Under the pieces are notes generated by a model, which was not told the origin of the DNA, made no database searches, and saw only the letters and a program-made list of their open reading frames with translations. Positions 57,470-64,000 of a DNA stretch of 64,000 bases are shown one piece after another. Numbering within the stretch: the stretch's first letter is position 1; every line of letters begins with the position of its first letter. Where the stretch lies: assembly GCA_964251675.1 (NCBI GenBank), contig CAXUKS010000001.1, forward strand, positions 220,566 through 284,565, read 5' to 3'. The DNA is from JANXMY01 sp964251675. GTDB lineage: Bacteria > Armatimonadota > Armatimonadia > Armatimonadales > Capsulimonadaceae. A program made the position numbers and the translations under genes.

Positions 57470-60222
57470 TCCGCCCAGTCGTCCAGACGCAGGCGGGTTT
57501 TGACAAAGGCACGCACGCAGGCGGAGTCCCACTGAATGCCTGCGCCATCCTCCAAAATCGCCAGTGCCTGCGCTTCGGCCATACCTTTGCGGTAGGGGCG
57601 GTCGGTGGTCATCGCGGAGAAAGCATCGGCGACGGCCATGATGCGGGCGGTCAGCGGAATTGCCTCCCCGGCCAGACCATCCGGGTAGCCCCCTCCTTCC
57701 CAGCGCTCATGGTGGTGACGGATAGCAGGCAAAGTCGCCTCAAAGCCCGGAACAGCGCCGACAATCATAGCCCCCATTGCGGGGTGCTGCTTGATAGCTT
57801 CAAATTCGTCGGCGGTCAGCATGCCCGGCTTTCGCAGGACCGCGTCGGGAACGCCGACTTTGCCGACATCGTGCAGCAGGCCCGCCAGAAGCACCCTCTG
57901 CCGGGTTTCTTCATCCAGTCCCAGTGCCTCGGCGATGCCCAGCGCAAAGGACATCACATCTTCGGAATGGCGGCGGGTGTAGCGGTCTTTGGTGTCCACT
58001 GCCGTCACCAGAGCGTTCAGCATAGAGAAGTCCGCCGGGGAGCAGGTCAGCCGTTCCCGCAGGCGCTCAGTCAGCTCGCCCCGGCCCGTGCCGCCGGTTT
58101 TAACACGCAGCAAACGCAGGTCGGCGGCGGCCAGCGCATCCAGTCGGCCCGGCCCGTCGTCGGGAAAGACGGCCAGACCAATCGCCAGCGTCAGCGGGAT
58201 GAGCGTATCCGCGCCGGGCGGGCGGAACCCGATGCCTTTGAGGGCATGGAGCAGGCCGTCGGCACGTTTGACAGCAGCCTCGGCCCCAAGACCAGGCATC
58301 AGCAGGGCGAATTCGTCGCCACCGAAGCGGGACAGGATTTCCCCCGGACGGCAGGCAGACTCCAGCGTGTAGGCAATGGAGCGCAGAACGTCGTCTCCGA
58401 CCGCGTGGCCGTAGCCATCATTGAAGAACTTGAAGTTGTCCAGGTCCATCACCGCGATTGCCAGCGGCTGCCCCGTCTCCGTGGCAATCCGTGCTTCGGC
58501 CTCCAGGCGTTTATGGAACGACCGATGGTTCAGAAGGCCAGTCAGGGGGTCCCGGTCGGCGCGGTCCACAGCCTGCGCTAGCAGATTTTTAGTCTGGGCC
58601 AGCAGGCGCTCCGTTTCGGCTTCGGCACGCAGCCGGTCGGTGATATCGCTTGATACCTTAAGCCGCGCTTCGCGGCCATTAAACTCCAGGGGGTGCGAAT
58701 GAACTTCGGCCCAACGCTGGGTGCCATCTTTACACAGATGCCGCCAGGCGCCGAGGTTCTGCGTTTCCGCCGTGAGGTAGGTCAGCATTTCCATCAGGCG
58801 CGGCAGGTCTTCGGACGGGAGCAGGTCAGCCAGGGTCATTTGCAGGAACTCTGCTTCGCTGTAGCCGTAAGAGACGACGGCCTGGTCGTTGACCGCCAGA
58901 AAGGCCAGCGTGCGGGTGTCGTACACCCACATGGGCTGAGGGTTGGACTGAAACAGCAGGCGGTAGGTTTCTGCGCTGCGGCGCAGGGCTTCAGCAGCCT
59001 CGCGTCGCCCGGTGATGTCGCGGGTGATGCCGACCAACCCGACCACAGCCCCTGCGGCATCTATCAGCGGCGTTTTGATGGTGGACAGCCACTGTTCGTT
59101 TCCGTTCGCATCGCGGGCCGCCCGTTCCAGGTTCAGCAGCGGGCGGCCTGTTTCCAGCACTTCGCGGTCCTCGGCCATAAATTGTTTGGCAAGGTCCGGC
59201 GAAAACAGATCGGCGGCTGTTCGGCCAATGACCACGCAGGCTGGCCCGCCACACATACTGCGATGGGCATCATTGTGAGCCAGATAGCGGCCAGACCGGT
59301 CTTTGACAAAAATCTGGTCGGGCAGGCTCTCAATCAATGTTCGGAGCAGCGTTCGCTCTTCGCGCAGCACAGCTTCGGCCTTTTTGCGGTCTTCAATATT
59401 GCGGGAAGAGCAGACCAGCCGATGCACCTCGCCCTGCGCGTCCCGAACGTGCGTGACCGTGGTTTCCATCCAGAAATGCGTGCCGTCTTTGCGAAGATGC
59501 CGCCATTCCACCCGGTAGGTATTCGCATCCACACTGCTGCGGCTTTCGCCGGACAGCAGTGCCGCTTTGTCTGCCGGCAGAACAAAATCAACGGAGGTTT
59601 TGCCGAGGGTCTCTTCCACAGTGAAGCCGGTCAGCCGGTACACCGAAGGTGTGACATAGAGAAATCGGCCCGCAGCATCGTGCAGGCTGACCACATCGGC
59701 CATCGACTCGGACAGCATCTGATAGCGGTCCTGCGTCTGGCGCAGGTCGTCCTCCACGCGGTGCGTATCCGTCACATCGCGCAGGGTCACCAGCCAGTGC
59801 AGACCCGCGCAGCCGGGGCGGGGGAAAGGGGCCACAGAAATCAAGGCGTGCCGGACCTGCCCGTCCAGCGTGCCAGTCAGCGGCTCGCCGCGCACCGGCA
59901 GGCCAGCGGCGAGACTGGCGCGGATATGAGTTTTCAGCTCCGGGCGGGCCAGCGCCTCGCGGAAGGCCGTCAGCGCCGAGACCAGCGTGATCCCCCGGAG
60001 GGCGTTGCCCCACCGCTCCGCGAAAGCGGCGTTGGCGTAGACAACGCGAAAGGAGTCCAGATCGCACGAGAGGGATTCAACCAGCAGCACAGCATCGCTG
60101 GTCTGCCCCAGCAGCATTTCCAGCAGCTTGCTCTGCTCGTCGGCATCCAGTCGAAGCTGCGTCGCAGGTGAGCCACCCAGCGCGATGCGCGGACAATTTT
60201 TCGTATTCAAATCACGGAACAT
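57466..60222 (-). CDS. Multi-PAS GGDEF and HD-GYP signalling protein
   Basis: 918 residues, no clear membrane helix. N-terminal half holds about four PAS domains (near 30-150, 165-285, 290-420, 425-545; e.g. YVTPSVYRLTGFTVEETLG). The GGDEF domain follows, near 565-720, with intact FGGDEFALLMPG and DPLTGLLNHRSF. The HD-GYP domain (about 735-900) has RRHSEDV, LLHDVGKVGVPD and HHERWEGGGYPDGL. It can in principle both make and break c-di-GMP. Four bases overlap with the DarT-like gene suggest co-translation. Confidence 0.93.
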   Translation of the reverse strand: MFRDLNTKNCPRIALGGSPATQLRLDADEQSKLLEMLLGQTSDAVLLVESLSCDLDSFRVVYANAAFAERWGNALRGITLVSALTAFREALARPELKTHIRASLAAGLPVRGEPLTGTLDGQVRHALISVAPFPRPGCAGLHWLVTLRDVTDTHRVEDDLRQTQDRYQMLSESMADVVSLHDAAGRFLYVTPSVYRLTGFTVEETLGKTSVDFVLPADKAALLSGESRSSVDANTYRVEWRHLRKDGTHFWMETTVTHVRDAQGEVHRLVCSSRNIEDRKKAEAVLREERTLLRTLIESLPDQIFVKDRSGRYLAHNDAHRSMCGGPACVVIGRTAADLFSPDLAKQFMAEDREVLETGRPLLNLERAARDANGNEQWLSTIKTPLIDAAGAVVGLVGITRDITGRREAAEALRRSAETYRLLFQSNPQPMWVYDTRTLAFLAVNDQAVVSYGYSEAEFLQMTLADLLPSEDLPRLMEMLTYLTAETQNLGAWRHLCKDGTQRWAEVHSHPLEFNGREARLKVSSDITDRLRAEAETERLLAQTKNLLAQAVDRADRDPLTGLLNHRSFHKRLEAEARIATETGQPLAIAVMDLDNFKFFNDGYGHAVGDDVLRSIAYTLESACRPGEILSRFGGDEFALLMPGLGAEAAVKRADGLLHALKGIGFRPPGADTLIPLTLAIGLAVFPDDGPGRLDALAAADLRLLRVKTGGTGRGELTERLRERLTCSPADFSMLNALVTAVDTKDRYTRRHSEDVMSFALGIAEALGLDEETRQRVLLAGLLHDVGKVGVPDAVLRKPGMLTADEFEAIKQHPAMGAMIVGAVPGFEATLPAIRHHHERWEGGGYPDGLAGEAIPLTARIMAVADAFSAMTTDRPYRKGMAEAQALAILEDGAGIQWDSACVRAFVKTRLRLDDWAE

Positions 60223-60249
60223 TTCGCCTGTATTTCGGAATGAACCGGG

Positions 60250-61860
60250 CTACCAGCCGCCCGTTTTGGCACGCTCCGGCAGGGGATGGGCTTCTAGGAA
60301 CTCGTCATACGTGCCCCGGAAGTCCAGCAGGCCATCGGGCGTAAAGGCAAAAATGCGGGTGGCAACTTCGGAAATCAAATCGCGGTCATGCGAGACCACG
60401 AACGCCGTGCCAGCAAAGGCATTCAGCCCTTCGGCCAGCGCGGAGACGGCTTCCAGGTCTAAATGGTTCGTCGGCTCGTCAAAGATCAGCACCGGGTTCT
60501 TTTCCAGCATGAGCTGGGCCATCAGCAGGCGGGCGGCTTCGCCGCCCGAGAGCGCCTGAGTCTCTTTCAGGCTTTCATCGCCCTTGAAGAGCATCTGCCC
60601 GAGCAGCCCGCGCACATACTGCTGGCCCTGCGCCTCGGAGTCGAAGCTCATCATCCAATCCAGCGCCGTGATGCCGGTTGGGATTTGAGCGCGGTAGTCC
60701 TGCGAGTAGTAGCCCCAGGTCTGGCCCGTGCCCCATTTGACTGTGCCCGCATCCGGCTCCAGCTCGCCGACGAGGCAGCGGATGAGGGTAGTTTTGCCTG
60801 CGCCGTTGGGACCGATAATCGCAATTTTTTCGCCGCGTGTGACTTCAAAGCTCAGGTTCTTCAAGACGTGCAGGTCATCAAACGATTTTGACAGGCCAGT
60901 CACGGTGACGACTTCGCGGCCCGAAGGCTTTTTCTGCTCAAAGCGCAGGAACGGGCGCTGGATGTTGGACTTTTTCATCTCGGTCGGCGCGAGGCGAGCC
61001 ATCTCTTTACGGCGGGACTGCACCTGCGACGACCGCTGCCCGGCGGCGAAGCGATTGACGAACTCCTGGAGCTGGGCGATCTTCTTGCCCTTGTCTTTGT
61101 TTTCGCTTTCAATCCGCGACCGCGCCGACATTTTGTGCTCCACCATGTCGTCATAGCCGCCGGGGTAGTTGATAATGGTGTCGTAGTCAATATCGGCGAT
61201 ATGGGTGCAGACGGCGTTCAGAAAGTGCCGGTCGTGGGAAATCACAATCAGCGTGCCTTTATAATCTAAAAGAAACTCTTCCAGCCAGTGAATGGTCTCC
61301 AGATCCATATAGTTAGTCGGCTCGTCGAGAAGCAAGGCATCAGAGCCGCCGAACAGGGCCTGGGCGAGCAGCACGCGGAACTTGAAGTCATTGGGCAGGG
61401 TCGCCATGAGGTCCTGATGCTTGTCATCGGGAATGCCGATGCCGCGCAGGATTTCGGCGGCTTCGATTTCGGCTTCGTAGCCGTTTTCATCGGCAATGGT
61501 GGACTCGAGAGTGCCCAACCGCTCCATCATAGCATCGGTGAACTCTTCGGCCTCGCAGAGCGTGTTCCGCTCGGCCAGGGCGCTCCACAGGGTCGGGTTG
61601 CCCATCATGACGGTGTCCAGAATTTTGGTGTCGTCAAAGGCATTCTGGTCCTGACGCAGCACGCCGACTTTGCGGGGCTTGCTCACCGTGCCCCGGTTGG
61701 TCGGCTCGATGTCGCCGGTGAGAATCTTCATAAACGTGGACTTGCCCGCCCCGTTGGGGCCGGTCAGTCCATAGCGGTTGCCGGGGGTGAACTTCACGGA
61801 AACCTGGTCAAAAAGGGTGCGCGTGCCGTAAGATTTAGAAACGTCCTGAACGGTAATCAT
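60250..61860 (-). CDS. ABC-F family ATPase
   Basis: 536-residue soluble twin ABC ATPase of the ABC-F class, which acts on ribosomes. The first half has GPNGAGKSTFMKIL and signature LFGGSDALLLDEPTNYMD. The inter-domain linker (KDKGKKIAQLQEFVNRFAAGQ) is the ABC-F P-site arm. The second half has GPNGAGKTTLIRC, LSGGEAARL and DEPTNHLDLE. The family layout resembles YbiT/EttA-like housekeeping forms rather than resistance types. The promoter is a TATAAT box about 55 bases upstream, with GAGAG near the ATG. Confidence 0.93.
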   Translation of the reverse strand: MITVQDVSKSYGTRTLFDQVSVKFTPGNRYGLTGPNGAGKSTFMKILTGDIEPTNRGTVSKPRKVGVLRQDQNAFDDTKILDTVMMGNPTLWSALAERNTLCEAEEFTDAMMERLGTLESTIADENGYEAEIEAAEILRGIGIPDDKHQDLMATLPNDFKFRVLLAQALFGGSDALLLDEPTNYMDLETIHWLEEFLLDYKGTLIVISHDRHFLNAVCTHIADIDYDTIINYPGGYDDMVEHKMSARSRIESENKDKGKKIAQLQEFVNRFAAGQRSSQVQSRRKEMARLAPTEMKKSNIQRPFLRFEQKKPSGREVVTVTGLSKSFDDLHVLKNLSFEVTRGEKIAIIGPNGAGKTTLIRCLVGELEPDAGTVKWGTGQTWGYYSQDYRAQIPTGITALDWMMSFDSEAQGQQYVRGLLGQMLFKGDESLKETQALSGGEAARLLMAQLMLEKNPVLIFDEPTNHLDLEAVSALAEGLNAFAGTAFVVSHDRDLISEVATRIFAFTPDGLLDFRGTYDEFLEAHPLPERAKTGGW

Positions 61861-61913
61861 AAAAAAACTCTCATAGAAACTTTCGTCGGGAACAAAATTA
61901 GGGTGTTGCCGTA

Positions 61914-61973
61914 ATTATACCATACCCCGGCTTCGACTGCACAGGTGTGAGCGGGGCTAACTCGTGTTATAAT
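61914..61973. promoter_or_regulatory. Divergent -10 boxes of the ABC-F and Cas3-like genes
   Basis: Minus strand TATAAT at 61919-61914 drives the ABC-F gene. Plus strand TATAAT at 61968-61973 lies nine bases before the ATG at 61983. No clear -35 boxes. Confidence 0.55.
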
Positions 61974-61982
61974 AGTTTAATA

Positions 61983-63254
61983 ATGACACTCCCCATGACA
62001 CTTTCTCCCGATGCCGCCGAGATTGCGGCGGCGGCCTACCGCCTCACTTCCGACGGAGCGCTGCCGCAGGCATGGCCCTGGCAGGCGTCGCTTTATGCGA
62101 AGCTGGCCGATCCCGATTCGGAGATGGGTGGCCTGCTGCTGACCCCGACCGGGGCGGGCAAATTGGAGGGGGTGGTCATCCCCGCCGTGGGACTGCACCG
62201 GGGCGGAGCGCCGCGCCGCCTGTTTGTCATCGGCCCGGACGGCTCCCCGCTGGACGATTATCTGTATCGTCTGGTCCCCTACCTGAAAGCCTCGGTGCAG
62301 GCCGATGAGACGCCGCGCACGCTCTGCCTGGATACGGCGGAAGCCGATGATATGTCCAATCAGTGCCGCCGCTTTTACCCGGACGGCTCCGAGGACCCGC
62401 ATCTGCTGACGAATCCTCTGGAAGCGGATGTGGATGTGGTGCTGACGACGTTCTCACGCTTCCAGGAGCTGTTCTTCGGCAGCGGCGGCGTCCATGCCCT
62501 GCCCCTGCCAGCGGTCGGCGGGGACGCGCCGCGCCGCGACCTGTTTTTCTTTGACGAAGCTCATGGGTATGCGCCCGAAGCATTTATCCAGTTCCACCGA
62601 CTCGTGGAGTTTTTATACGCGCAGGATTTGGACGTGCTGGTCGCGTCCAGCACCCTGCCGCCCACGCGGGCTGAAGAGATGGATTTCCTGGACCAGCTTC
62701 CCTTTGCACCGGGCGGCCTGCCGCACGGCCCGCTGACGCTGTCCTATAAACCGTCCGCCGACCCGCTGGCCCTGATCGAGTCCGAAATCCGGCGCTCGTA
62801 CTTTCAGAACTCCCGTGTGTTTGGCGTCACCGAAACCGTGGCCGATGCCGAGGCGCTGCAGGCAAGGATCGCGGCGGCGTATCCGCACAATGTCTATTTA
62901 TACCACCCGGCCCAGCCTGCTGCCGCCCGGCGGCGCGTGTATGCTCAGGTGCGCGAGCTGGAAAAAGAAGGCGAAGGCTACCTGCTGCTGACCACGGGCG
63001 GCGCTCTGGAGAGCAGCGATCTGGACGCCACCACTCTGCTGTCTACGCTCTGCCCGCCCGAGAATTTGATTCGCCGCGCAGGCCGTGTCAACCGCCGAGG
63101 CGACCTGCCTACCGCGCAGATTGTCGTTGTCGGGGACACATTCGCCCCCACTGCACGCCCGCTGCCTGCCGCGCAAAGCGCGGATTATCTTTCCACCCTC
63201 CGCGCCCAGTCCGAGCTGCCGTTTGACGCCGAAGTATGGAAGGCGCTGATTTGA
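61983..63254 (+). CDS. Solitary Cas3-like DEAH helicase
   Basis: 423 residues from ATG 61983 (12 residues longer than from ATG 61995). Helicase motifs: Walker A LLLTPTGAGKLEG (about 51-63), DEAH in FFFDEAHG (191-194), SSTLPPT (motif III-like), TTGGALESSDLDA (motif V) and LIRRAGRVNRRGD (motif VI), all in the Cas3 style. The residue after the Walker A Lys is Leu instead of Thr or Ser, which should impair Mg-ATP binding. There is no HD nuclease, no other cas gene and no array. The downstream regulator overlaps its 3' end. Confidence 0.83.
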   Translation: MTLPMTLSPDAAEIAAAAYRLTSDGALPQAWPWQASLYAKLADPDSEMGGLLLTPTGAGKLEGVVIPAVGLHRGGAPRRLFVIGPDGSPLDDYLYRLVPYLKASVQADETPRTLCLDTAEADDMSNQCRRFYPDGSEDPHLLTNPLEADVDVVLTTFSRFQELFFGSGGVHALPLPAVGGDAPRRDLFFFDEAHGYAPEAFIQFHRLVEFLYAQDLDVLVASSTLPPTRAEEMDFLDQLPFAPGGLPHGPLTLSYKPSADPLALIESEIRRSYFQNSRVFGVTETVADAEALQARIAAAYPHNVYLYHPAQPAAARRRVYAQVRELEKEGEGYLLLTTGGALESSDLDATTLLSTLCPPENLIRRAGRVNRRGDLPTAQIVVVGDTFAPTARPLPAAQSADYLSTLRAQSELPFDAEVWKALI

Positions 63255-63952
63255 CGACCACGCAAACGACACGACAGCCCGCCTCAGCGCGTGTTGCGGC
63301 GACGCTTGCCGAGCGTATCCGGTCCGGGCTGTACGGCAGGGAAAATCCGCTGCCGACCGAGCGCGTACTGGCCGCCGACTTCGGAGTGCATCGGCGCTCG
63401 GTGCGGGCGGCCATTGAGCAGCTTGTGCGGGAGGGCCTCGTCTCGCACCGCCCGAACTGCCGCCCCACTGTAGAATGGCCGGGCGAGCAAGCATTGGCGG
63501 CTGCCGCTTCATCCGGGTCCCCGCGCATTTCCACGTCCAACCTGATCGCGCTGATTATGTGGCATGGCGGCGGGCCGCTGGAACACACCGGGACTTCCCA
63601 GCAGCGCATTTTCTGGGGCATGAACGAGGCGCTGACAAAGGCGGGCTGCCATGCCGTGTTTCTGGACATTGGCGATGTGATGCGCCCGGAGCAGGAGATC
63701 GCGGCGCAGGAAGCCGAGCACCTGCGCTACCTCCGGGACCAGGGGTTTGGCGGGGCGGTGTTTTATCCGTATGCCTACCACCACAACCGCGCACTGGTGG
63801 AGGAAGTCAGCCGAAGCGTCCCGCTGGTGCTGCTGGACCGAAAGATCACCGGAGTCGAGACAGATTTTGTCGGCATTGAAAATCGCGGATCACAGTTTGA
63901 AATCACGCAGCATCTGATCGCGCAGGGGCATCAGCGCATTGCTTTTAAGTAG
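63236..63952 (+). CDS. GntR-type DNA-binding / LacI-type sensor regulator, apparently truncated
   Basis: 238 residues. An N-terminal GntR winged helix (ARVAATLAERIRSGLYGREN ... VHRRSVRAAIEQLVREGLVS) is joined to a LacI/PBP1-like sensor domain (LIALIMWHGGG...FWGMNEALTKAGCHAVFLD). Such hybrids are frequent in Armatimonadota. Relatives normally run on for 100 or more residues, but a TAG follows the phrase LIAQGHQRIAFK, where they usually continue. The start may be ATG 63236 or TTG 63251; both overlap the helicase gene. It may be a decayed or frameshifted regulator. Confidence 0.75.
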   Translation: MEGADLTTTQTTRQPASARVAATLAERIRSGLYGRENPLPTERVLAADFGVHRRSVRAAIEQLVREGLVSHRPNCRPTVEWPGEQALAAAASSGSPRISTSNLIALIMWHGGGPLEHTGTSQQRIFWGMNEALTKAGCHAVFLDIGDVMRPEQEIAAQEAEHLRYLRDQGFGGAVFYPYAYHHNRALVEEVSRSVPLVLLDRKITGVETDFVGIENRGSQFEITQHLIAQGHQRIAFK

Positions 63953-64000
63953 TCACGCGAAAGAAAGTGCATATTTAGTGCCGACCTGACCCAAAATGTC

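Noticed and set aside
58693..60171. Open frame of 492 codons on the plus strand
   Set aside because: Antisense to the PAS region of the signalling protein; composition typical of a shadow frame.
61983..64000. A CRISPR-Cas locus suggested by the Cas3-like gene
   Set aside because: No direct-repeat array and no other cas-type protein found in the window; the following gene is a transcription regulator.

Overview
The window is a G+C-rich, densely coded bacterial chromosome segment of roughly 60 protein genes. I found no rRNA, tRNA or CRISPR array. Several traits suggest a free-living, didermic or otherwise envelope-rich member of the terrabacterial side of the tree, most likely Armatimonadota: FhaA with a DUF3662 domain, a CsgG-like lipoprotein-export family protein, a GntR-LacI hybrid regulator, a lipoyl-E1beta fusion and abundant palindromic repeats. 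This placement is inferred from gene content, not from a phylogeny. A run of ten N at 40824-40833 shows that the sequence is a draft scaffold.

Layout. 1-7.6 kb: a truncated D-Ala-D-Ala dipeptidase; mnmE; a pspA / J-domain-like / uracil-DNA glycosylase / membrane-protein run; and the minus-strand run aldo-keto reductase - tsaE - tsaB - methyltransferase, which contributes to tRNA t6A synthesis. 7.6-12.2 kb: a complete pyruvate dehydrogenase E1-E2 operon (pdhA, lipoyl-pdhB fusion, a free lipoyl-domain protein, pdhC) with a near-consensus promoter and an intrinsic terminator, but no E3 gene. 12.3-19.1 kb: a TPR protein, a nonsense-broken Uma2 gene, an acyl-ACP desaturase, an HNH lipoprotein and a 988-residue VWA membrane protein. 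19.1-22.2 kb: a REP-associated transposase with its repeats, a PYROXD2-like oxidoreductase and a MazF-type toxin-antitoxin pair. 22.3-29.9 kb: a GspF/PilC protein, a sigma factor fused to a degenerate GGDEF domain, an SGNH hydrolase, a decayed PIN toxin, a TPR protein and uvrC. 30-38.5 kb: CsgG-like protein, FhaA with an overlapping 32-residue membrane peptide, MurJ with a large insertion, the copper module csoR-copZ-copA and a kinase-less KdpD. 38.5-43 kb: arsenosugar-type genes (two TIGR0428x glycosyltransferases, arsS, an AhpD-like protein, a mercuric-reductase-like flavoprotein). 43-50 kb: envelope and secreted proteins, an acetyl-xylan-esterase-like hydrolase, and an AAA ATPase + DUF4276 pair whose ATPase frame is broken at a G10 tract. 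50-64 kb: amidase, a small accessory island with a decayed redoxin copy, zeta-like kinase pair, DarT/DUF4433-like protein overlapping a PAS-GGDEF-HD-GYP protein, ABC-F protein, a solitary Cas3-like helicase and a truncated-looking GntR-LacI regulator.

Three themes cut across the window. First, at least three families of inverted palindromic repeats (REPIN-like) sit between genes, and two of them supply the last codons of the neighbouring gene. Second, many genes (mnmE, the RHH antitoxin, uvrC, murJ, csoR, the KdpD-like gene, the Cas3-like gene and a small ORF at 29.9 kb) have a clear -10 box only 5-9 bases before the start codon, which predicts leaderless mRNAs. Third, stress, signalling and conflict genes are mixed with housekeeping genes, with several visible decay events (Uma2, PIN, ROK, Lgt-like, redoxin copy).

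The best candidates for something undescribed are the sigma-GGDEF fusion, the Cas3-like helicase with an altered Walker A motif outside any CRISPR locus, the MurJ insertion and the AAA/DUF4276 pair.
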